DNA from: Agelaius tricolor
Lineage: Eukaryota; Chordata; Aves; Passeriformes; Icteridae
Direction of reading: 5' to 3'
Assembly: GCA_023055355.1 (NCBI GenBank)
Contig: JALJCS010000007.1
Location: 4,886,001 to 4,950,000 of the forward strand
Length of the DNA stretch: 64,000 bases
A program made the position numbers and the translations under genes. The notes under the pieces are model-generated. The model ran no database searches. It was not told the origin of the DNA and saw only the letters and a program-made list of their open reading frames with translations. Position 1 is the stretch's first letter, and every line of letters begins with the position of its first letter. Below are positions 14,460-24,816 of the stretch, piece by piece.

Positions 14460-16074
14460 GGCCACTCTTGGACTTCCACTCTTCCCCTGCTCAGCTCCCA
14501 GGTGCTGATGGAACAAACCCTGTTGGGAGCTCTGTGCAAGCTGGAGCTCTGCCCTCCTGTGTTTCAGCAGATGCTGCAGAGCAGCTCGGTGGTGAAACCA
14601 TGGCAAGAGCCCACGTGCCAGGGTGCAGAGCCAGAGCAGCAGCAGGAGCCATCCCCAGCCTGGCTGAGCCCAGCACTGCCTTCTGGCAAGGCTGCATTGC
14701 TGCTCAGACTTGGCTTGTTCCTGACAGGCACCTGGTGCAGGGGTTCTTACAAGGAGTTGGCAGCCTTTATCTGGGGGGAGGGTGTGAGCAAGGCCGTGGA
14801 AAACCCAGAGATGCTTTAATTGCACGGATGATTTAGTATCAATCTAAAAATAAAAGAAATAAAGCAACGGTTACCCTTGACAGCCAGCCAGGATTTTCTT
14901 TTAAAGAAAAAGAAGAAAAAGGAAAGGCATTTCTTCACTGTGAGATCTGTGAAACCACCAGTTAATTTTCTGTTTGTTCAGAATTCCCTCAGACACACAA
15001 ATTGGGGTTCATAACTGATCTGGCCATTACACCTTGGCAGAAATATTAAAACATGTATTCTTATCCTTGCAGCCCAAATTTCCCTGTGCCTCAAACTTTC
15101 ATTTCATATTGGCTTTAATAATTTGTTGTTTCAGTCATCTGGTGCTTTTCTGCCCACATTAAAAACTCCCCACTTCCTTTGTGCTGAGTAATCCAGTATT
15201 TGTTCTGGGTTAGTCACAATTACAGGTATGAACAGGGAGGAAAAAAGAAACAATACACCTCCCCCAAACTACCTACTTTGTTCCTCCTTCCAAACAAATC
15301 TATTTAAATGTTAGTGTCTTCCAACCAGGTTAAAATGTGCTGGTTTTTTGCAAACCTGACTGAATTCCTTACTCAGTATTCACGCAGTAGGAGCAGGATG
15401 CTATCCCACACCTTGTCTGTATCTTAGGATCCCTAAATCCAGTGTTTCTGCTTTGAAGGGCTCCTCCTTCATGGGCGGCTTTGAAAGCCCACCCTGGGCT
15501 GCTTTTACTTGAGCTGGCTCAGGAGCACACAAGACAATGTGCCTTTAGGTCCTTCAAAATGAGAATCTTCCTAAAAACATTTAAATTTAATGCATCAATA
15601 GAAGCTCTGACACAAATTGTGAAACAGGTTCTGGGGTTTTGACTACAGATTCACCTCTGAAACAGTTTAGGAAAATCTCTCATCAGAAAGGTGTGCTTGG
15701 GTCTGTGTCTATGTGTCTGTAACTCTTAGCTGGCAGTGAGGGTTTAACCTTATGTTGACCAACAGCAAAAAGCAAATAGTGTGTTTTGGTTTCAGATCTG
15801 CTGAACAGAGGCAGGTTTTGCATCTGTGTGCAGGAGACTGATTCACAAGTGGAATTTCCAGTTGCATGCAAAGTCATCTGTCCTTCCCATCTGTATCTCA
15901 GCTGTGTCAGAGAGGATTTGGAGGGATAAAAAAGGTGAAGTCATCCTTTTCCCAAGAGGAGCAGCAGGTGCCTTCAGTCAAAATCGGGTTCCAGGCAGCA
16001 GCAAGGGCAAAGCCAGTGAAGCAGGGCCAGGTTTTTGGGCTGGTCCCTGGTGTGGGCTGTTTGTGAGCCCTGTG
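14460..16074. other. Non-coding flank, GC-richer at 14460-14820
   Basis: The first 360 bp are GC-richer and give overlapping ORFs on both strands, the longest 167 codons and starting inside the LTR. None has a recognisable domain or convincing exon structure. The rest is AT-rich and featureless. Confidence 0.5.
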
Positions 16075-16090
16075 GCATCCATGGGGAGGT

Positions 16091-17098
16091 GGGATTGGTG
16101 TCAGTGCCCATCCCCAGACCTGCAGGGATCTGATCAAGTGGGATTGGTGTCAGGGCCCATTCCCAGATTTGCTGCAGGGATCTGATCAAGTGGGATTGGT
16201 GTCAGGGCCCATTCCCAGATTGGCTGCAGGGATCTGATCAAGTGGGATTGGTGCCAGGGCCCATTCCCAGATTGGCTGCAGGGATCTGATCAAGTGGGAT
16301 TGGTGTCAGTGCCCATCCCCACACCTGCAGGGATCTGATCAAGTGGGATTGGTGTCAGGTCCCATCCCCACACCTGCAGGGATCTGATCAAGTGGGATTG
16401 GTGTCAGTGCCCATTCCCAGATTGGCTGCAGGGATCGATCAAGTGGGATTGGTGTCAGGGCCCATTCCCAGACCTGCAGGGATCTGATCAAGTGGGATTG
16501 GTGTCAGGGCCCATTCCCAGATTGGCTGCAGGGATCTGATCAAGTGGGATTGGTGTCAGGGCCCATTCCCAGATTGGCTGCAGGGATCTGATCAAGTGGG
16601 ATTGGTGTCAGTGCCCATTCCCAGATTGGCTGCAGGGATCTGATCAAGTGGGATTGGTGTCGGGGCCCATTCCCAGATTGGCTGCAGGGATCTGATCAAG
16701 TGGGATTGGTGTCAGTGCCCATTCCCAGATTGGCTGCAGGGATCGATCAAGTGGGATTGGTGTCGGGGCCCATTCCCAGACCTGCAGGGATCTGATCAAG
16801 TGGGATTGGTGTCGGGGCCCATTCCCAGATTTGCTGCAGGGATCTGATCAAGTGGGATTGGTGTCAGGGCCCATTCCCAGACCTGCAGGGATCTGATCAA
16901 GTGGGATTGGTGTCAGGGCCCATTCCCAGACCTGCAGGGATCTGATCAAGTGGGATTGGTGTCAGTGCCCATTCCCAGATTGGCTGCAGGGATCGATCAA
17001 GTGGGATTGGTGTCGGGGCCCATTCCCAGACCTGCAGGGATCTGATCAAGTGGGATTGGTGTCGGGGCCCATTCCCAGATTTGCTGCAGGGATCTGAT
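16091..17098. repeat. Minisatellite, 20 copies of a 49-52 bp unit
   Basis: Twenty units begin with GGGATTGGTG and end with ATCAAGT. They start at 16091, 16140, 16192, 16244, 16296, 16345, 16394, 16445, 16494, 16546, 16598, 16650, 16702, 16753, 16802, 16854, 16903, 16952, 17003 and 17052. Length variants come from AGATTGGCTGCAGG versus AGACCTGCAGG and from GATCTGATC versus GATCGATC. The unit has no coding role. The short ORFs across it are shadows. Confidence 0.95.
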
Positions 17099-18859
17099 GG
17101 CTCAGCAGAGCCAGGACAGGCTCAGTCCCATCAGCAGCTGCTGGCACAGGCCAGATCCCCACCTGGCTGGGACCTGAGGTGGGTTGGTCCTTGTAAGCCC
17201 TGGGGGATGCTGAGCAGGAGAGCCTCTGTCTCTTCACCCAGTAAAGCTCCACAGCAAAGGGCAATTCCCCCTTCCAGGCTGCTTTCCCTCAAAACCACCT
17301 GGGTTTAGAGCTAAAAACAAGAAGCAGGCCACGTAATGTCTGAGCTGGGATTTACTCCCCTGCAGCACTGCCAAGTCACAGATGAGGTCTGATCAAGCCT
17401 CCTCTGGTGCCCAGCTCGTGTTGGGGATGGGATCCTGCCCTGGAAGTGCTGGAGGGAACAAGAGCTTCCCTGTGCTGGGATTGCACAACCTCCTCTGTCA
17501 GAGGAGCAGGGCCAGGCAGAGCTTCAGCCTGACCTCTGCCTGACTCATGTTTTTTCCTCCTGTTACCAATAAGAACTTTTTCCTCGTGAGTCACTTTGAA
17601 ACAGTTTGTGTGTGTTCAGGGAAAAAAAAAAACCAAAACCAAAGCAACAAAACTCAAAGATTTTCCTGAGGAACGGTTTGTTGGTGAGACAGAACAAATC
17701 ACTGGGTACTGTCAGGGACTGTTCTGCCTGCACAGTTCACTTAATGAGCTCCCAGGGCTGTCAGGGATTTTTTTATACTGTCATTTGTGTATGTCCCTTC
17801 CTTTTAATGCTTTCTTCTCTGAAATGCAACAGTGAAAAACACAAGTGCTACTCTTCCACTCTGGATTCCTGAAGCTCAGGGAAACAATGACCCCTTCAAA
17901 AACTTGCCAGTTTAGCTGTGTCCATACTAACACAGACGTAAAATATGCTGGCAAAACTGTACTTGTTCTCTTCCACTTTCTTCTCAGGTCATAGAAACAG
18001 GAGCACTTTTATAATGCTGTAGCTGTGACTCTCAAAAGGTCTGAAATATTGGGATTTCTGCCCCCTCCCATCTCCATGGCTTCCTTGCAGAGGCAGATTT
18101 GACCTGTGTGACTCACAGCCCAAGAGCTCTGTGGCAGTGAATTCGAGTCCCTGAAATCACAGCCAAGTGTTTTAACTCTGAGAGCTGAGTGGTTCCTGAG
18201 AAATTCTTTTCTCTGTAGGGAGTCAACAGTAAGGTGTTCATTGTATGTATTCATTTTCAGAAGCAGGAATAAGTTTGTATCCTGATGGCAGGAATGATTT
18301 GGTTTTTGTATTTGGCTGCAAAAAATTTACTTCTGGCTAAGTCAGCTTGTTCCTCTCTTTTGAGGACCCACTGGCCTTGCTGATTGATTTTAGCCAGTTT
18401 TGACAGATCAGCTGCAGACTCAAAGACAATTAAGTTTCTGTGGTTTTGGTGAAGTTTAGGAATATAAAATAGGGAAGAAACCTTAGCACTGCCCCACTGA
18501 GGGAAAGACTGGCTTGAGCTCAACCCTTGCTAAACATCTGAAATGCCACAGCAGGAGCAGTTTTAAGACTGCCCTGATGGTGAGACAAAATTCACTGGGC
18601 ACCAGAAAATGCAGTCATGGTGCAGAAATCAGGTGGAAATCAGGTCTCATCTGAACTTCTTGTCACCTTCATTGGCAGAGTGGTTTTGCCTTTGCCTTCC
18701 TGTCCTGGATTTGTTCATTTCCACCGTGAGATCTTCAGGACTGGTGAATGGACTCCATCCATTCCCACAGTGGCCACAGCCTGGACTTCCTCAGACTGAC
18801 AGGCTGTAATCAGGCTGAAACTGTGTGAACCTGGTGAGGTCTCTGAGTATTTACTGACA
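17099..18859. other. Non-coding 5' flank, nothing recognised
   Basis: No exon, repeat family or RNA gene was recognised. There are short ORFs only, and an A-rich stretch near 17625. Confidence 0.5.
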
Positions 18860-19455
18860 GCTGATTTTGAGAGGTTTTTGAGTGGCCAGAAGGTGAAGGA
18901 GGTGGTTCTGCCCCTCTTCTCTGCCCTCGTGAGACCCCAACTGGAATTCTGCATCCAGCTCTGGCATCCACCAGACAAGAAGGATGTGAAGCTTTCAGGG
19001 TGTACCCAGAGGAGCCCACAAAGATGATCAGAAGGCTGGAACACCTCTGCTGTGAAGCCAGTCTGAGAGAGCTGGGGTTGTTCATCCTGGAGGAAAATGG
19101 CTTTGGGGAGAACTTGGAGCATTTCTCAGTGACAAAAGGGGGCTTATAAAAAGGAAGGAGATATTTTTTTTTATATGGCCAAATAGTGAGGGGGAAAAGG
19201 GCAATGTTTTTAGCCTGAAGGAGGGCAGGTTTAAATTAGATTTATGGAAGAAATTCTTTACTGTGAGGTTCTGGCACGCATTCCCCAGAGAAGCTGTGGA
19301 TGCCTCATCCCTGGGTGTGTTCAAGGCCAGGTTGGATGAGACTTGGAGCACCCTGGGATAGTGGAAAGTATCTCTGCCCAAGGCAGGGGTTTGGTACAGG
19401 ATGAGCTTTAAGAGTCCTCCAGCCCAAGCCATTCTGTGATTCCATGATTCTGGGT
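18860..19455 (+). mobile_element. CR1 LINE, 5'-truncated copy of about 600 bp
   Basis: CR1 landmarks appear in order: GAGGTGGTTCTGCCCCTCTT, GTGAGACCCCAACTGGAATT, GGAACACCTCTGCTG, GGTTGTTCATCCTGGAGG, GGCCAGGTTGGATGAGAC, then the tail CCATTCTGTGATTCCATGATTC. The reverse transcriptase frame is broken. The start is approximate. Confidence 0.9.
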
Positions 19456-20236
19456 TAAATGATTTAATAGTTCTCAAGCTTTAGATCCTATTCATCTACA
19501 GGAAGAGGAGTAGGACCAGCCAGGTGCTGGCTCCTGAAGCACAGAGCAGTTTTTGTTATATTCCCAGTGATATATTCCTCAAATATAAATTCCCAACGAG
19601 CCCATAGCCCTGTTCCCCTTGTGCATATCAGTCTGTCCTGAAATGTCATGACCATTTTTTGCATCTGAAATAATGATTGCTTTATAGCAAAATAATACAA
19701 AACAAGAAAGAAATGTTCCAGCAATGACCTTTCTGTGTCAAACCCCTTGCCTAGAGAAGATCAGGATCTTCTAAGTGACTAATTAAATCAGAAGTGAATC
19801 TGTCTAAAGCAATAAATGCTGAAAAAGTATGATGAGAAAGCCTGCTGCCAGCCACAATATTTCAATTACTGACAGTACAGTCTAGGAGAGTCAAATCCCA
19901 TCTCTAAAAATCTGCTTCTTGATCCTGTAACATTATCCACAAATGGATTTCAATGTGGCTCTTAGCCCTTCCTTGTATAAATGGCAAATTTTAGATCAGT
20001 TTAGACATTAGAAATGTAACTGCAGAAAGTATAAACAGCAGAGCTGGGAGAAATGATCAGCTGCAGATGACTGTGCCAGGAGCACTGGGATGAGCTCCTT
20101 CCAGGCTGGAGTCCAGCTCACTTCCAGCACCACACAGCCAGGGCTTTGATTCTCAACATCTCCTTTTCCTTCTCTATTCCTGTCCTTCCTCACCACCAAA
20201 GAGAGAGTGGGCAAATCTTCTGCTGGAGTCCTGAGA
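19456..20236. other. Non-coding flank, nothing recognised
   Basis: AT-rich spacer between two CR1 fragments of opposite orientation. No supported feature. Confidence 0.5.
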
Positions 20237-20515
20237 CACAATCACAGAATCATTGAGGCTGGAAGAGACCTCCAAGATCATCAAGTCCAACTTTTGACCC
20301 ATCCCCACCTTGTCCCCAGCCCAGAGCTTGGAGTGCCACATCCAGGCCTTCCTTGGACACCTGCAGGGATGGGCACTCCAAACCTCCTGGGCAGCCCCTG
20401 CCAATGCTGACAACTCTTTCAGTGAAGAAATTCCTCCTGATGTCCAACCTGGACTTCCCCTGGAGCAGCCTGAGGCCATTTCTTGTTCTGCCACTTGTTC
20501 CCTGGGAAACAGCCA
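20237..20515 (-). mobile_element. CR1 LINE 3' fragment, reverse orientation
   Basis: ATCACAGAATCATTGAGGCT, AAGAGACCTCCAAGATCATC and AAATTCCTCCTGATGTCCAA are the reverse complement of the CR1 3' end. The ~280-bp fragment explains the overlapping ORFs of 89-132 codons around it. Confidence 0.9.
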
Positions 20516-22307
20516 GCACTTACTTAAAAGGGATAAGGGAGAAAAGACCAAAAATTCATCTGAGAAATACAAAGATGGTAACTAAAAATGGAGTAATGTG
20601 CAGTCACCCACGCATGTACAGATGTTCAGTTATCCAAAATATTGATGAATCTGTAGATTCCTCTGTTGGCTTGTGCTGAGCAAATGCAACTGATCACAAA
20701 GAGCATGTGCTGCTGCAGGGGATGCAGGACATCATCCTAAACTTGCTGCAATTAATACAGGACAAGAATGGGGCTGGAAGATGTGAAAAGGGCTGGACAG
20801 GACACAGTTTGCATCCTTAATTGCCTGAGTGGTCTTTTCCAGTGTCTGGATTGTTAAAAAGTAAATTGCTGTGAGCCTAACTGATGGTAACTGAAGAAAT
20901 AATGCTGATGTAAAGCAAAACCTCAAAGAATTTGCAAATTGCCAGGTAAATCCTGAAATACTCATGATTTCTGTAGCCATTTCTTGTTTGGGTTAACTGT
21001 TCACTTACTTTTCTCAAATTTTTATTTGAAAAGGATGTTCTGCACATTCTGTATTTAGGAGCCATTGACTCACTACTGCCATGGAGGTCCAACTCAGATG
21101 CAATCCAATTCACATGTCAGTCTGGCATTACCTATATCTGAAATTGGACAAGACATAATTCTTTATGGGAGGGACAAAGTAATTTCTAAGGGTTTCTAAG
21201 GCTAAAGATCTGTTTTTTTTCAGTGCTAGCCAAAAAAATTAACCAAGGTATTTTTCCTGAAAATTTAGATAGTTAAAAAAAAATACAGATCATGAAGAGA
21301 AATATTTATATTTGACCATTGAATTTCACTGGTTTAGGTCCTCTTTCTTGTGATTATTTATTTATTAGTCTGGGTTTTAAGTCAGATGGCATCCCCTGCC
21401 CAGCCTACAGCCAGAGGCTTCCTGCTGCCTTCCTGGCAGGAGATGTGAGTGGTGCATCTTGGATACAGCCTGGCAGGACATCCTGGTGCTAAGGTGCACA
21501 TTCTCCTTAGAGCAGAAATGTTTCTACATTGATTCTTTTTTTCTTTTTAAATTTTTTTTTTTTATTGAAGCACTCTACAATACTGATTTTTTTTCCTTTC
21601 TCCTGGGAAAGCTTTAATTTTCCATTGTTTTTCTTGCTTTTCATTTTCTTTCCCCATGATAAGCTTGATATTTGATTTTCCAAGCCAGAAGAACAGCTCA
21701 CAAGTGCCTCAATGCTGCTCCAGGCCCCATCTCTGCTCCCTGAATATTCACAAATGAGAGGGTCTGTGGTTCCAGGTCCCTTTCACTCACATGAAATTGT
21801 CTGCAACACTGTGAAACGTATTGAAGTGTTTTTCTGAACATATTGCCTCAGCTCCAAGAGCTGTACCTGTGATTTTTCCATCCTTTAGTGTCAGCTCCTC
21901 ATAAAATATCATCCTGTGTTCACTCCTTGTCTCTGCCTGAGCCAAGTGACATTGCACTGAAGTTATTGTCATGTGCTGCAAAGCTGGAGGCACATCTATC
22001 TTGGGAATGTGCCTTGATTATTTAGACAATGAAAAAAAAAAAGGGATTTTTGGTTTTTCAGACCTGATTCATGCCCTGCTTAACAAGGCTCTTGATTGCC
22101 TGGCATTGCTCTGTCTTAGGGGATGCTGGAATTGCAGCGAAATGAGGAGCACAGTGACAAACAGCTTAAACTCAGGAATGAACATGCACAGAGAGATTTG
22201 CTTTTACTCTTAGTTTGCTTTCAAAATACAGAAACAAAGTCCTTCAGAGTAATACCACCTGATGTGTGGACAGGAACTGAATTCAGGATGTTTATACCTT
22301 GTGACCG
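20516..22307. other. Non-coding 5' flank, nothing recognised
   Basis: AT-rich, with poly-T/A stretches near 21535-21600. No gene or repeat family was recognised. Confidence 0.5.
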
Positions 22308-22685
22308 TGTTCACAGGGGTTTCAGGATGAGGGAAGAGATGAGGATCTGACTCCATGTTTCAGAAGGCTTGATTTATTATTTTATGATATATATTACATT
22401 AAAACTATACTAAAAGAGTAGAAGAAAGGATTTCATCAGAAGGCTGGCTAAGAATAGAAAAAGAAGGAATGATAGCAAAGGTTTGTGGCTCGGACTCTCT
22501 GTCTGAGCCAGCTGGGCTGTGATTGGCCATCAATTAGAAACAACCACATGAGACCAATCCCAGATGCACCTGTTGCATTCCACAGCAGCAGATAACCATT
22601 GGTTACATTTTGTTCCTGAGGCCTCTCAGCTTCTCAGGATGAAAAATCTTAAGGAAAGGATTTTCCATAAAAGATGTCTGTGACA
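22308..22685 (-). mobile_element. ERV solo LTR, family B copy 1, upstream of UMODL1
   Basis: 378 bp with ends TGTTCACAGG and CTGTGACA. It is similar along its length to 39840-40229. On the minus strand it has CCAAT boxes (TGGCCAATCAC), a TATA-like TTTAGTATAG and AATAAA in the usual order, so the sense strand is minus. It ends 378 bp before the UMODL1 start codon and points away from the gene. I recognise the family from songbird genomes. There is no internal ERV sequence and target duplications are unclear. Confidence 0.8.
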
Positions 22686-23063
22686 TTACCTGGTTTTTGA
22701 GGTGTGTCAGTCTGGCTCCCAGATGTTGAGTGTTTAAGGGGTGAGAGGGAATAAATGCTCTGAAGGATGAACAGGACTAAAGCAGAAATTTAAAATGCCA
22801 TTTTTCTCAAAGTCAGGCTGGGGGGAGCCAAGTAGAACAGGCAGAAGAGGAAAATTCCCTGGAGAGAACACAGAGGAGAGAGAACCAGCAAAATTCCCAG
22901 TGGAGATATTTGTTTCTGTTGCCAGCAGTTATCACCTCCCTGCAAAAGGAAAAAACCCAGAGCACCTTTTCCCCTAATCCAAAAGACTACCAGTGAGGAC
23001 AGCCAAGCTCTGCCACCTTGGAAACAAAGAGATAAGGAAGGTTTATCTAGGATTGGCCCTGCA
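22686..23063 (+). promoter_or_regulatory. UMODL1: Putative UMODL1 5' UTR and proximal promoter
   Basis: This stretch lies between a solo LTR and the start codon of exon 1. It has no CpG island. TATA-like AT motifs occur near 22750 (AATAAAT) and 22789 (TTTAAAA). TCCCTGGAGA at 22856-22865 is one base off the EBF/Olf-1 consensus TCCCNNGGGA, of interest because mouse UMODL1 is known from olfactory neurons. An upstream ATG at 22795 opens a 60-codon ORF that ends before the real start. The transcription start is unknown. Confidence 0.35.
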
Positions 23064-23139
23064 ATGGCCAGGATCACCTTTATTTCTGTTCTCATCCTCT
23101 GGGCAGCCACACAGCAGGGAAGGGGAGCTGAAACTACAG
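23064..23139 (+). CDS. UMODL1: UMODL1 exon 1 (signal peptide), coding part
   Basis: The ATG at 23064 has a fair Kozak context (GCAATGG) and opens 25 codons plus one base, followed by a strong donor (CAG|GTGAGT). The product starts [15 protein letters not shown], a classic short signal peptide, with cleavage plausible after WAA or near residue 20. The terminal G joins AA of exon 2 to make Glu, giving ...[12 protein letters not shown] recall ...[11 protein letters not shown] at the same place in human UMODL1, and that match is the main reason for choosing this exon. An in-frame stop follows in the intron, so the exon is invisible as a long ORF. The 5' UTR and transcription start are not defined. 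Alternative upstream exons cannot be excluded. Confidence 0.85.
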
Positions 23140-24764
23140 GTGAGTGATGCAAACCTGGCCACAGGACTGCTTAGTTTGGGTGTTGCATAGATATTTCTTT
23201 GAAATAAACCAGCCAAGGTGGCCACTCTCTCTCTCTGGCAATGTCCCAGTGATAATTTGAGAATCCTCTGTTGATAATTGAACAGAGAAAATCTAACCAA
23301 GCAAAAAATGCAACCTTTGTCCCCAACCTTTCATCCCCAGGCAAAAATCCTTGTCATTTCCTTTGTGCCAGAAATGAACAAGGAGAATTTCTGCTTTGTC
23401 TTCAGTATTGTGCAAATTTTTATGAAACTTGTCTTTAAAATAAGCATTAGCAGGAAATGTGCCTGGCAGATTCCTGGGGATGGATGAGAGGAAGCTGTAG
23501 AAGACATGCTTAAATTTCATCTGTGGTATGGGCTGTAATTTTGAAAAACCCTAACCCAAATGTAACTGCTAAATGAACCCCTAATTTATTCTTAATTTCT
23601 GGTTTGATTCATTTAAATGAGAAAATATGATTTTTGACTGCTCTTCATTGCTTTTCTTTACTTATGTGGTTTTGTGAGTCTCAGTTAAATATAAACCATA
23701 TTTCTTAGAACCTTGCAGGCTTTTCTGTTATTCTGTCAAAGCCACAGCTGAAAAGAGGTTTGCAGACATTAGGACCAATAGAATTCCCACTCCAGTGCCA
23801 TTTAAAGTAAATGGTGTTGACTTTGAAATTTGGAATTTGTAGAAAAATCAAGTCCATGATCCTTTTTTCATTCATGTTTTGGAGCATTTGCATTTCAAAA
23901 CTTGAGCTTGAATCTGCCCTCCATGAACCTGTTCCAACAGTTTATTTCTGAGGTTATGCCAAGACAAGAAAGAGGCTTGTCTTGCAGTCTGACTGCTCTC
24001 CAGTGAGAAAAGATTTGGCAGATCCCAGCTCACAGTGGCTCCTGTGGCACCTGGGTGGTGAAGTTTCCAGAATTGCAGCTCTGTCTGTGGCATGAATGCT
24101 ATGAAGCATTTTTTTATTGCTGTGTTTTGGTCGTGCTCTCAGTTCTGATCTGGGTTTAACCTTGAGTTCCAAGGAGCCCATTCCTGTGCAGCCTTTGCTT
24201 TCCTCTCAGTGTTTGTTCCTATTGACAAAGGGTTTGCTTTAATTGTTTATGCTCTTGCTTTACATAAAAACAAAATTGATATTTTCCCTGATGGTGCTGA
24301 AAGCTGGTGGCTTCTGAGACAAAATTCTAAAATCCAGAAATGATAGGTGTAACACATCCATAATAATGGCAGGTGACTGCCTTCTGCTGTGCCATTGCCT
24401 TCAGCTTTGAGTCACTGAAAACAGCAGCCAGTGCATTTCAATTCCATTTGACTGTGCCATAATCCCATAGATGGGAGTAATGAGAACAGAAAGCCAATTT
24501 GCTAAAGAGCCCAAATTGATCCAAGCCACATTGCTCAGCAGCAAACTGCTGTCAGCAAAAGAATTGAACTCTGTGAGTGCCAAAGCTTGTTTTGAATGGT
24601 CTGGAAGTGATGGATGGGGCAGAGGCTGGTGGTGCTGCACCTTTCCCTGACACCTCCAGTCCAACTTCTTGCACTGAGGGCATCTTTTTGTACCACCACA
24701 GCCTCATCTCAGAGCTCCTCTTTAGGCTTTGGCAGCCTCATTCTATACCTACTGTGTGTGTGTG

Positions 24765-24816
<52 letters not shown>

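Noticed and set aside
14333..14836. 167-codon + strand ORF
   Set aside because: It begins inside a solo LTR and runs into unique GC-rich DNA. No recognisable protein.
1..22307. A second protein-coding gene in the 5' flank (ZBTB21 or another neighbour expected from human synteny)
   Set aside because: No zinc-finger, BTB or other recognisable coding exon was seen on either strand.
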